A DNA stretch of 64,000 nucleotides from Lingula anatina (taxonomy: Eukaryota > Brachiopoda > Lingulata > Lingulida > Lingulidae): assembly GCF_001039355.2 (NCBI RefSeq), contig NW_019775844.1, positions 78,737 to 142,736 on the forward strand. Reading direction: 5' to 3'. The translations under genes were made by a program, and so were the position numbers. Below, one piece after another: positions 22,378 through 33,362 of this stretch. Position 1 is the first letter of the stretch. Each line of letters begins with the position of its first letter. The notes under the pieces are model-generated. The model saw nothing but the letters and a program-made list of their open reading frames with translations. It did not search any database and was not told the origin of the DNA.

Positions 22378-23339
22378 ATTTGAACTCAGATAAAGAGAAA
22401 ATGTTCGAGCTTTCGTAATAAGAAAGGATTCCTTGTCTGTTATCCGGAAAATATGATTCTTATTGACTCAGAAGTGCACAAAAATTTGAAACAAACCGGG
22501 GTTTAAAACGTGGAGACTGCATTCGTATTTCTGAAAAGAAGGCAAATATATGAAAATTCTTCAAAACTAGTAATGAAAAATTACAAAAAAAAAAAAAACT
22601 TTTCATTCTATCTAAGAAACTCTCTCTCCATTCACACATCCGGGCACGCACACACACACACATACATATACACACACTGATTTAATTTTAGGGCTTCTAC
22701 TTATTTAGGATGTCTTATTTAGACAGTGAGCAGATGTTATACTTATTGTCCAGACACACGTGATATATTTCATGAGAGAGGGAAATTATCAGCAATTAAT
22801 TATGCTAGTGCAGCAATTTTTATTTTTAATTTGTCAAGGAGCCACTCCAACTCATATGCTCTATATCAAGTGCCAGTCCAGCCTTCCAAACTCTGTGTCA
22901 AGCTTTGAGGGACTCAAGGGAGGAGCTCCTCTGAGGAGCACGTTTACTCCTCTCCCCCTACCTACCTACCTACCTACCTAAATAAATAAATAAATAAATG
23001 AATAAAGAAATAATGAAAGAAAGAAAGAAAAGTGTACATGTATGTTTTACGGTGAAAATGTCCTCATCTACTGTTTTATATTTGCCGAGCGAAGCAAGAC
23101 GCTTTTTTAATATAATGTGCCTTCTCCCACATATAAATTCTTCTTTTTGACAGTGATACTCCACGGCGTTCAGTGATCTCATGTTGTGTCCCCACGTTCA
23201 CTTTACTCTTGCATCGTTCTACGGTCGTCATAATAACAATTCAATAACATCCATTACCTTTTTGTTCAACGCATTGATCGTGTGGTGCGGTGCGTGAAGC
23301 AACAATACAACCAGATTAAATACTGCACAAGGGAGTAAA

Positions 23340-23511
23340 TAGTAGCCTTGACTTAAGTATACAAGGTATGCTATTGTGCCCTTGGAGACGGGTAATCAAT
23401 AGCAGATGCGCATGCGTCAATTAACAATCACAACTTCCAATACGGCGGCCTTCTGTTATAATTACTTCGTGGAGTTATTTTGTGCACGTTTTCAGCAATA
23501 ATAGGGTGAGT
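23340..23511 (+). promoter_or_regulatory. Putative scramblase promoter B and noncoding first exon
   Basis: Counterpart of the unit A promoter. The NRF1-type palindrome is at 23,407-23,417, with the last base T instead of C. The noncoding exon ends ATAGG at 23,505 before the donor GTGAGT. The flanking sequence from GCTATTGTGCCC to the donor is nearly identical in the two units, better conserved than neighbouring noncoding DNA. Confidence 0.55.
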
Positions 23512-24030
23512 ACATTAACTTAATTACTAATGTCTCTATTATATATAATTGTTTCCAGTCGGGAAAAGTTTGGGGCCGCTTGTCTGCCTTTGTGCGATCA
23601 CCTGTCGTGGAAGATCGAGTATACATCGTACATGTAATGATGTGTATACCAAACTCTCGTCATAGAGTTTTGATAAGGAAAACAATAAAGGTCATGACCC
23701 CTCTACTTTCCCTGGTTTATACTCTTATTAATCTTAACGCAAACGTGCTTAAAGATTATTATGGGTCTGACTCTCCGTCGCTGCGAAAATAGTATATTCA
23801 CGTCCCAATAAGCCCACGACACGGTGTTCATTAAGGTATAAAATAATCACACAGAAGATTACACTGTGGTTTCATTCTAGTTTTCCAAAGTCGCATGTCA
23901 TGTCCCGTGTACTGTGAAATAACATTCCCCCTGTGAAATAGGGTTGGGATCCAGTTGACTTCTACAGGTAAACCGCATCCTAGATTTTGCCCCTATAACA
24001 TCACGCTCAGCCGAATTCATATGAATGTAT

Positions 24031-24245
24031 GGCTCTATTCCCATAGATTTTAGATCGATCTATCCCCGCGGGGAGTCTCACTAGATTACTTTCAGATAAT
24101 CCGACTTAAATGTCCGTCCCGCCTACTACAAGCTGTAAGGGGGTAATTAACTTTCGTGTCCGCCCGGCTGACAGCTATTTGGCGTGAACCCCCAGGGAGT
24201 TAGGTCGATCTAAAGTAGGTCGATCTAATCTATGGAAATGGGGTG
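24031..24245 (-). mobile_element. Harbinger-like MITE, copy 2
   Basis: Reverse orientation member of the family, with TTCCCATAGATTTTAGATCGATC at its left end and TCTATGGAAATGGGG at its right end. It is specific to unit B; the empty site in unit A is around 1684-1690. Confidence 0.8.
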
Positions 24246-24788
24246 TATGACGCCCTAATACCACAGAAAAGCAATAGGTGCTAATGCGCGTCACATGGAA
24301 AGCGGGGAGGGTACGCGTCCCTCAGCGGCCTCTGAGGCGTCCACTTCTTCATTCACCTTCCCCTCCCCTTGAAAATGATTTATAGATCATAATTGTTCCA
24401 ACAGCATTTGGCTGCAGTAATTCAGGACTTTTTTCGCGTTAGAGAAATTTATCTGCGTCCCTGGTAGAGCTAGGTTACCATTTTTACACCATCTTTTATA
24501 GAAAATAAAATTTTCATTAATTTTCTTATTGTTATTTTTTTTAAAATAATGGTTGGGAGAGGATTTCCTCTGGGGTTCTATTTGGATTTTCCTAAATTTC
24601 ACTTAAGGAATCGATAACGTTTTGCCCAAAAAGGGATTACTAGTCACTTGCAGTGTTTTTAATCAATTAACCTTTCGTGAAGGTCCACATTTTATCATCT
24701 GCAATCCCTGACAGTCCACTGAAAAAACGCTCTTTCCGCATTCTCTTATTTTCTTCTTCATGAAGTATATTAGCCATGAAAGAATAAC

Positions 24789-24829
<41 letters not shown>

Positions 24830-24944
24830 CGTTTTGTTTACTTTTTCCTAGCATTGAAAGGGGGTTAAAATAATGTTATCCACGTGACTTAAACCCATTT
24901 TGAATCATAATTTCATTAAATTCTTTCGTGTTCCAGGTAGCACC

Positions 24945-27900
24945 ATGATGAATGCACAGCCAATGATGATGCAGCCGGGAATGCAACCAGCTCCAGGTTA
25001 GTGAACTTCGTGACCTAGATACGGATATCCAGGTCAATGCTGACCTTAAAGCCCTAAATGTCTATGTAGACACGGATATGTAGACGTTGAAATAATAGAA
25101 AAATTAAAAGGTGGTATTTGTGTCCTAATCTATCCATTTTTCTATACAGAATCAATATACCCGTAGACACATACCCGGCTCAATTTTCGGTCTGGGTGAT
25201 AAAGACTAAATTCCTCTGCATTCTTGGTCCTTGAAGTTTGCAGTGCATCTAGAGTGAACGTTCACGGTGATCTGTACCGCCTCTTACACCCTATTTCCAT
25301 AGATTTTTAGATCGATCTATCCCTGTGGGGAGTCTCACTAGATTACTGTCAGCTTGGCCGGCTTAAGCGTCTGTCCCGCCTACTAAAAGCTGTAAGAGGG
25401 TTTTTAACTATGGTGTCCACTCGGCTGACTGCAATTTAGCCTGAACCCCCAGGGAGTTAGGTCGATCTAAAACTTAATCTTTAGATCGATCTAAATCTCT
25501 GGGAAAGCACCTTTACAATGCATGTATTCAATACGTATAACGGTACATTTAGATTTTTTTTGCGAATCGAAATTAAGATAATACCGTGTATTTATATATT
25601 TGATTGAAAAAAAATGACAAAAAAGAAGAGTTACATGTATATACATATGCGCAGTTTAAAAATAATAAAAGTTTATACAAACAGAAATGACACAGTGCGA
25701 GATATTCCGGGGGGTATAGTAAAATTGGTGACTAAGTCCGCGAGGGGGGGCCTGAGGAGAGATTTAGAGAGATTTTTAAACTCCCAACCCGATAGGCACG
25801 GGACGGCCTGGCCCACGATAAGAGAACATATTCAAAGGTCTTTTCTCTCTCCACACGAACCGGAGAAATTAAAATCAGAGCTAGAAATAATTACGCAGTC
25901 GGGTTATGAGAGCATAACTACTTTTAATCGGCGATTTTTAGAGGCCAGTAACAGGGCCTACCCAATTCCGCGTAACGAAGACGCAGAACGGACAATTCTT
26001 CGCGCGTACATAAGAGCTCTTTTAGATAAGAGACTAGCTGAAAACCTTCTCGTGAGGGGTCGCCCGAGAACGTTGGTAGAAGCCCAGACCTGGGCCGTAC
26101 AAGAAGACTCCGGTAGAGAAATGTACCGTCAAATCGTGGGTCAACAACAACAACAACAACAACAACAGCCGCAACAGCAACAAACAGTTTTCCAACAAAC
26201 AAACGTGCTAGCACATCAAGCACAAATGCAACAATCGGAAAGGCGGGAAGAACCTATGGACATCTCAGCGGTTGACACAAATACACTCCTACTAGAACAA
26301 ATGCACAAAACAGCCAACTGTTAAGAAAAATTACAAACAAGAATGGCGAAAATAGAAACACGAGTATATAACACTCCCTCCCCGCGGCCACACACCAAAC
26401 AACGCATGCTTAGTCCATAAAAGCAAACCTGAGAGGCCGAGGTTAGGTGAAATGCCTATACCAGCCTACCCTTTTCAAATAGTAGGGATGGATCTCATCG
26501 GTCCATTTGTAACATCACAAAAGGGGAATAAATACTGTTTAACGGTTGTAGATCATTTGTCTGGGTGGGCCGAATGCTATCCTATTGAAAATAAAACTGC
26601 TTATGCAGTAGAAACAGCTTTAGCTACCCACTTATTTCCTACACACGGATTCCCGGAGGTGATCATATCGGACCGCGGTAGCAAATTTAGCGCCCATGAG
26701 TTTAGGGCATACCTATCGGGTCTAGGCATTGATCATAGAAGATCAGCTCCGTTTAATCCCCAATCCAACGGACGCGCGGAAATTTTCAATAAAACCATAA
26801 AACAGCTAATTGTGCGTTTATTAAATAATGACACCAAGAATTGGGAAGCGGCGATCGGGAATTATATTTGTGAACTCTACAAGGTGAAGTTATGATACTA
26901 ACATTTAATTAGTAAATATTTACCATGAAGATATTTTACGCACTGTCCTGGCAAAAACCGTTATATATAAATGGTTGTATTTCTAAAGCCAGAGATGAAA
27001 CTAGTCTGTATTAACTTTTGTAGACCGTGGAAACAAGTAGTTAAAGCGTAGAGCCATTCATAAATGCACCAAATCACCTTTTGTATGTTTACAATATCAC
27101 AGTCCCATCGGATGTATGTAAATTTTAGGTGGAGGAGTTCAATGGATGCCCCAGCCTGCAGTCCCTCAGGGCTGTCCCCCCGGACTGGAGTATCTGAGCA
27201 TGATAGACCAGCTTCTAGTGCACCAGCAGGTGGAGATACTAGAGGGTAAGTTAGTGTCGTCATGGAGTTTCTCAGCATGATAGGCCCGCTTCTAGTCCAC
27301 CAGCAGGTGGAGCTACTGGAGGGTAAGTTAGTGACGTCATGGAGTTTCTCAGTATGATAGACCAGCTTCTAGTGCACCAGCAGGTGGAGATACTAGAGGG
27401 TAAGTTAGTGTCGTCATGGAGTATCTCAGCATGATAGACCAGCTTCTACTTTTCACCAGCAGGTGGAGCTACTGGAGGGTAATCCTGCGCCATTGTGGTT
27501 ATGATTGCGTTAGGTGTGACAAATTGCATCCTCTCAGTTATATTGTAGCAATTAAAAAAGTGTGTGGATAAGCCTATGTTTATAATATATCTCGGTAATA
27601 GAGGCTTAAGCTCCTCTTACCTACGAGAGATGATTAGTCTGTTTAGAAACAATTTCAGTTTTTGAAATCTTTACATAATAGGCAGCGTAAAAACTCTACT
27701 GCCGTAAATTGATTTTGTTCAATGCTGATCGTATTCGTATTGTCTATCACAGATATACGCAAAACAACTTGAAATTGGGAGTGCATTAGTTATGATTATG
27801 ATAAATAACTTGTCATTGCCTGTCGTACTGTACGTATTGTGTAACGTTGTTCACTGTAAAAAGTGTTTCTTTGTTCTAGCCTTCACTGATTATGAAACCA

Positions 27901-30563
27901 ACAACAAATACGAAATCAAGAACAGCATGGGGCAGAGGGTGTATTTCGCCGCTGAAGGTGAGCTATCCGGGATATCGGGGCGTGGATAGGGTTGGGAGGG
28001 GGGGGGGTGATGGGGATTATGATTTATTGGAAGAAAAACACTGGGCGGAGAAAGTTTGTCTCGCCTCGCTTGCCATGTCTGCATGCGAGATTGAATCTAC
28101 CAAATATACTTGGCAAATTAAAAATGGAATGTGGAGGATGAAAATAGCAATCTTTTTAAATAATAATAATAATAATAATAATAATAATTGATGAATAAAA
28201 AAAATTATTTGACAGTCATTATATTTTCACTTGTTAAATATATTTGATTATTTTTGATAATCATATTTGTTAGATTTTTAAATATAATATTTACATTCCC
28301 CCCTCAGACACGTGTTGCTGTACGCGTAACTGCTGTGGTAAAGAGAGGCCGTTTGACATCCAGATTATGACCCCCCAAGGTCATGAGGTCATTCACCTGT
28401 CACGCCCACTTCGCTGTGATACTTGCTGGTTCCCCTGTTGTTTACAGGTATTGCCCTCCTTCTGTGCTTTTAATTTTTTTCTTTCTCATTCAAAAAAAAT
28501 TTAAGTACTGCAATAATCAACTATTCAATGTTTGGTTCCTTATTTGTTTCGAGGTATTGACGTTTCACTATTCTGTACTTCCTGCAATTTTTATTCTTTC
28601 TTTCTGTTCTTTCTTTATGTCTTTGTTTTGTTCTCTTTAGATTTCGCTCATTCTAAAACCACTCTTGAAAATATGGGTTATTCGCTTTTGACATGTGACT
28701 TAGACTAGTAAAGAATTAATTCTCGAGATCAATGTTATGAATAGCACCCTGAGATATCCATCATAAAAAAAATAAATAATAAAAAAAAAGTAAATAAATT
28801 ATGACAGACAGTAAGTATTATTATTATTATAATTATAATTATTACTATTATTCTAGAAAGTGACAGTAGAGGCTCCAGTAGGCCAAGTCATAGGCTATGT
28901 CAAACAGTCCTGGAGTGTCTGCGTGCCAAAATTCGCCATTTGCAACGCGGAGGGCGACACCGTGTTGAGAATTGAGGGCCCATGCGTCCCTTGCAGCGCC
29001 TGTGGTGACGTCATTTTTGACGTAAGTCACAACTTTGCCGTTTGTCAACTAGTTTATTTTGACTGAAATTTAAAAAAAGGCATTCGATTGGCAGTCGGAG
29101 CACATTTTCTTTAAAGAATAAAATTTTGATTAAAAAATGATATTCAAATACATGTACTAAGTACATGTTTTAAGGATGCACCGGCCTTGGTTAAAGTTCA
29201 TGTTCATCGTTTTAATTTTTTAAGAATTCTCATAAATATTATATCCTGGTAATATTTAATCTTTATTTACTGCTTAAGTTGAGTTGAATTTCTTCTTTTT
29301 TTTTTTTTTTTTTTTTTTTGTTTTTTTGAATGAATTTCAATTTTCTATTGTTTGTTATTATTTTTCTATGGAATTACTAAAGAGCCTTACAACACGTATA
29401 ATTGTTATTTTTATGCAAACAGGTAAAATCCGCGGATGGTGAACACCAGGTTGGCCAGGTCTCCAAGCAATGGTCGGGACTCGTTAAGGAGTTGTTTACA
29501 GACGCTGATAATTTTGGTGTTTCATTCCCCATGGACCTGGACGTCAAGATGAAAGCATGCATGCTGGGAGCTGTGTTCCTCATTGTGAGTACGAAAGATG
29601 GCGCCAGTGTTGATCAGAGGAGGGATGTTTGGTCAATGACGTATCCAAAAGAGACCATTCCAATTTAATTATTCCCCTGTTGCCACTCCCTGCATATAAT
29701 AGTAGGATTTTTAGAGTTTATCTGTTTAATGAAACGATGAAAATCTTTTCTATCCTTGCTCCCCCATTAGCGAAATCCTGGATCCACCAGCTAGACTACG
29801 GGTGCATTCCCAGAGATTTAGATCGATCCAGAGATTTAGATTTAGATCGACCTATCTCCCTGGGGGTTCACGCAAAATTGCAGTCAGCCGAGCGCGCACC
29901 ATAGTTAATTACCCCCTTACAGATTTTAGAAGGCGGGACAGACGCTTAAGCCGGCTAAGCTGACAGTAATCTAGTGAGACTCCCCACAGGGATAGATCGA
30001 TCTAAAATCTATGGGAATTGGGTCTTAGCCTTCGGACTAAAATACACATGCCCCCACTACACATGCCCCCACAGACTAAAATGCGATTCAAAAGTATTTT
30101 GGACAAATATAGCCTCGGCCTGGAGGCATTTTGCCCTTCGTTTTTATTGCATAGCGAAAACTTGTATTCGTCGATGTTGGAATCAACGGCAAAATAGTTA
30201 CTTTAATTAATAATAGACGGAAGGTGAAAATACTGGTATATCTTTTAAAACCAAAACAACTTCCCCGTCTACGTAACATAGTAATTTTACTTGAGGCGAA
30301 GTTATGTATGTTTATTTTAATAATTAAAATTGTAATTTTTTTCTTCCTTCTTCTTCTGACTTTTTCCTCAATGAGGTTCTATCAGGGTCAGATACTATGC
30401 TTGTTCTACAACCTTTCTCTGCAAAAACATTGCATCGTATTGACCATTTGAAATATCTATCATTTTTTCTTCCAGTATTGTCAGTTTAAAAGTTAAAACA
30501 AGTATCGTCTTTCTTCGTCTTTTTACTATTGCACTTTAACATGCTATGAAAATGTTCGAAAGC

Positions 30564-30662
<99 letters not shown>

Positions 30663-30735
30663 TGTTTGTTTTTAGGATTTCATGTTCTTTGAAAAGGAGA
30701 AAAATGAGGAGAATACACAAATCGGCATGATGTAA
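24945..30735 (+). CDS. PLSCR-like: Phospholipid scramblase, copy B (7 coding exons, intact)
   Basis: Coding exons 24,945-24,996, 27,129-27,245, 27,880-27,957, 28,308-28,447, 28,857-29,021, 29,423-29,584 and 30,676-30,735 have the same lengths and phases as copy A (52, 117, 78, 140, 165, 162 and 60 bases) and join to 257 residues. All donors are GT and all acceptors AG. Family features are the N-terminal Met/Pro/Gln stretch, cysteine clusters CCCTRNCC and [18 protein letters not shown], the [12 protein letters not shown] Ca2+-site-like loop and the terminal hydrophobic helix ending DFMFFE. The first ATG is followed at once by a second; upstream lies only a short 5' UTR after the acceptor at 24,936. 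The protein is expected to act in the plasma membrane. Copy B is the better candidate for the working gene. Oddity: the end of coding exon 2, with its donor, is repeated in tandem inside the following intron. Confidence 0.93.
25287..25512 (-). mobile_element. Harbinger-like MITE, copy 3, with empty site
   Basis: Flanked by TTA at 25,284-25,286 and 25,513-25,515. Unit A at about 8718-8730 reads CTCTTACAATG with a single TTA, the undisturbed target. A 3-bp TTA duplication and this repeat structure fit the PIF/Harbinger superfamily. Confidence 0.9.
25686..26893 (+). mobile_element. Collapsed Ty3-type LTR retrotransposon remnant
   Basis: It inserted in the intron between coding exons 1 and 2 of scramblase B; unit A reads through the site without it (about 8895). 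The remnant joins a Gag capsid piece directly to the end of integrase. Protease, reverse transcriptase and RNase H are missing, as are both LTRs. Boundaries were set by comparison with unit A. Confidence 0.85.
25690..26324 (+). pseudogene. Retrotransposon Gag (capsid) fragment
   Basis: Open from the insertion edge to a stop at 26,322. It contains a helical Gag capsid region: [19 protein letters not shown], then [12 protein letters not shown]-like [16 protein letters not shown], then [17 protein letters not shown] long Gln tract near residues 170-190 follows, then EPMDISAVD. No zinc knuckle is reached. Confidence 0.8.
26440..26895 (+). pseudogene. Retroviral-type integrase core fragment
   Basis: The DDE core is complete: Asp in VGMDLIGPF (near 26,488), Asp in ISDRGSKF (near 26,669) and Glu in [11 protein letters not shown] (near 26,770), with FNPQSNG before the Glu. 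It ends soon after at WEAAIGNY, where the remnant stops. The zinc-binding N-terminus is mostly lost and the C-terminal domain is absent. Confidence 0.85.
27187..27482 (+). repeat. 77-bp tandem array duplicating an exon end and its splice donor
   Basis: Units start at 27,187, 27,264, 27,341 and 27,418. Each holds the last 59 bases of scramblase coding exon 2 (GAGTATCT...GGAG G) plus the donor GTAAGT and some intron. The first unit is the real exon end. The fourth has GTAATC in place of GTAAGT and a CTTTT insertion. Use of any later donor would meet an in-frame TGA in the second unit. Unit A has one unit only. Confidence 0.9.
29800..30024 (+). mobile_element. Harbinger-like MITE, copy 4
   Basis: It occupies the same position relative to scramblase exon 6 as the copy at 18,189, so the two descend from one insertion through the segmental duplication. 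Confidence 0.85.
30565..30657. repeat. AT dinucleotide microsatellite, about 46 units
   Basis: It lies directly before the acceptor of the last scramblase B exon; the same place in unit A (about 18,938) has only about 7 units. Confidence 0.95.
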
Positions 30736-31217
30736 GCAGCCTGTCAAGAACCAAATGTTGGCATGATGCAAACAGCCTGGTTATTGCCAAGTCTTCAAGA
30801 TATATTTTGAGAGCCAGTGTGACTTAAAAGTTTTCAATTTTTAAACTGAAATTTCTTTTGTAAATAGTGTTAAATATTTTAATATGAATTATGATTTCTA
30901 TCTATCGGACACAGTCCAAATGAACTGTTTTTAAAAATCATGTATATATTTTTATATACGCAATATTTTAACCGGTTACGGAGTTTTTTATATAGAATTA
31001 CAGACATAGGACAAGGTTGAAATGTTATTTGATAACGTCTGAAAAGTAAAATTAACCGGGGCACATCTTCAGGAGGTTTGCAAAAACAACACATTGTTCA
31101 AAAGCAAATGAATATTATTGGTACATATGCATTTCATATTTTGAGTGTAAATGTCCCCCAGGCAACACTGAAGTTGCAACATCGACGTCATCCGGCACTG
31201 TCGCGCAGTCTTATTTA

Positions 31218-31223
31218 AATAAA
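31218..31223 (+). terminator. Candidate polyadenylation signal, scramblase B
   Basis: AATAAA 483 bases after the stop codon, at the place aligned with 19,486 in unit A. Confidence 0.4.
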
Positions 31224-31599
31224 CAATATAAACAGCACAGAATCGTTCCCTCTTCTTTAATTGGTGAACAATAACGTCGTTGACGACGCTCGCCAATAAT
31301 ATGTTCAAGGATGACATCATTGGCCAAAATTATGTTTTATCCTTATTTGTTATGGATATAGAATTATAATAAGTATCATGCTAATATATGATAGTGTTTA
31401 CATAATGCAAGGAGTGCATGCAAACATGCTGTTTACTCGTATTATTGGTAAATACATTATATTACCACAGGGCTATGAATATCCCATTTCCTCTCTATTT
31501 TTTACAAACATTGAGTTTACATGGTTAAAAAAATAATTTTATGATGTCACTTCGTCCAAACGTTTTGCAGATCAACTACATGGCAAATGCTTGAAGAAT

Positions 31600-33362
31600 A
31601 ACAGCGAAGTCGTACACATTGTATCATAAGCAATCCTGAAAGAGAGGGATGAAAGAGATAAAAGAAAGAAATATCCCTCGAGTTTTGTCAATGGAGCGAC
31701 ACCCTATTGTATATATAGGCCAATATTATGATAATACTAATGCGACTGTTGCAGTTGGATTGTATAATAAGCCTGCCTGTTATACATGTATTAATTGAAA
31801 TTTCTCTTGATACTGAATAAATCAGTTTATACATGTATATGTACCTGTGGTGTCAATTGTATTTCATTACTAAATTTGTTCAAAAGAACTGATAAGCAGA
31901 CGATTGGAAGATGTCGGCTGTGAAAAGCGATAGAAGGGTTTTCTCGTACCTTGAATGAATAGAATGCAAATGATTTATATAGTAACTCATCTGAACTTGA
32001 CATTCCTACCCTTGTTATTCGCAACAATCATAAAAAATTAACTGTTTATTTTACCCAGAGAGCCTGATTTACGGCCATGTCAGTACGTTCAGCGCAAGTG
32101 AGCAACGTTATAGGATAGCTACGGTGGCTTTTGGTGGATCCAGAATCGATATTGCTGGGTTGAGAGTGGAACCAGGGGGGGGGGGGGGGCGGGGGGCGGG
32201 TGGGCGACGTTTAAAACGGTTACCTTGTCTCGCGTTCTAAAATGACAGTTGAAGTCAATTTTCTCTATTTTTATATACAGGACTAACATTACATCTGAAA
32301 TAATATTTTTAAGTTGAATTTCGTTTATTTTTCTTCTATACATGTACCGGTAACTAATTTTCCCTAAAATTATTTTTGGATTTATTAGCAAATTAAAGTT
32401 TTGTAAGAGAGTAGAGAGAGTAAGAGAGTAATCATGTACCAGAAAATTTATTTCTTAAACGTCGACATAGCGCTCAAGTCGGACTGAAGAATAATAATAA
32501 TCAACAGTTTATTTTCATAGCCTCCAAACACAAAATCATGCCAAATTAACGCAACTATTTCTTATCTTGCAAAAGAGCCACTTACAGAACAGAAATAAAA
32601 TGCAATTGAATAAGAGATCTTTCATAAAAACATTTATGGTCCATTGTCAGTTGGTTACCACTTATTCCCCTTAAAATACCTGCAGGGGCGGAGCGGATCC
32701 AGGATTGTTTGAAGGGGTCCAGTTTTTAGGAATGACAGGATGCGGATGCGAAGTCGCCCCTCGCCCCTCACTCCCCCATTTTTGGTATTTTAGAGGGCGA
32801 ACGGTGCCATTTGGCACCTTTTGGAACTATGATATAGCTAGTCAAAATTCTAATTTCAAGAAGGTGGGATTCTTTTCCAGAAATCGAAGGGGGGCTTCGA
32901 ACCCCCCTGAAACTCCCTAAATTCGCCACTGTACATGTGATCCCTATATTGACCAACAGTGAAATGTAAACTTTATGTACCGATTGTTTAAAATAGATAA
33001 AAATGATAAAACAACAAAATGCCCCCCACTAAACGTAAACAATTAATAAATGAAAAAATAAGGTATACATGATTACAGCATACTTCAATCTAGCATCCAA
33101 TATAATACAGCTTGAATCAACATTTCAGTTTTGTCAGCTGTAAAATCAATGCGCTTAATAAACTGAATTTCAAAACGAATTGCACAGTAGAGGGAATATA
33201 ACATCAAAATATCCTAGTAGCTATTCAAAAATATTTCAAAAAATATTTACAATCACATTTATGGCGGGTAAAGCGGTACACTGAAACAAAACAAACAAAT
33301 CTCAACAAGCAATGAGTGCATGTTACGTCAAATTTTGTGGAATGTTTCAAATATCCTTTACA
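31600..33362. other. Intergenic spacer between scramblase B and first K+ channel gene
   Basis: No gene recognised. It contains a G-rich run at 32,174-32,200 and the MITE at 32,683. Confidence 0.5.
32683..32931 (+). mobile_element. MITE family 2, copy 2
   Basis: Same order of words as the copy at 20,566: CAGGGGCGGA start, GGAATGACAGGATGCGGATG, TTTTTGGTATTTTA, TCCAGAAATCGAAG, CGCCACTG end. It lies just beyond the end of unit B, so the two copies are independent insertions. Confidence 0.75.

Larger units (their letters stand above)
19870..22690. other. Spacer between duplication units
   Basis: No gene recognised. It holds an AC-rich microsatellite (about 20,159-20,237), two MITEs and one hairpin element listed separately, and AT-rich unique sequence. 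Confidence 0.6.
22690..31595 (+). repeat. Segmental duplication, unit B
   Basis: Tandem partner of unit A in the same orientation, separated from it by about 2.8 kb of unrelated spacer. It contains a complete scramblase gene with all splice sites intact. It lacks most of the LINE insertions of unit A but has its own Ty3-type remnant (about 25,686-26,893), two MITEs absent from unit A (24,031 and 25,287), a 77-bp tandem array (27,187-27,482) and an expanded AT repeat (about 30,565-30,657). Confidence 0.9.

Noticed and set aside
27187-27482. Tandem repeats with regular spacing as a possible CRISPR array
   Set aside because: Units are contiguous with no unique spacers, and the unit is a piece of a eukaryotic exon and intron.
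32170-32205. G-rich run as a regulatory quadruplex
   Set aside because: It is a simple G homopolymer-like tract without promoter context; no support beyond composition.
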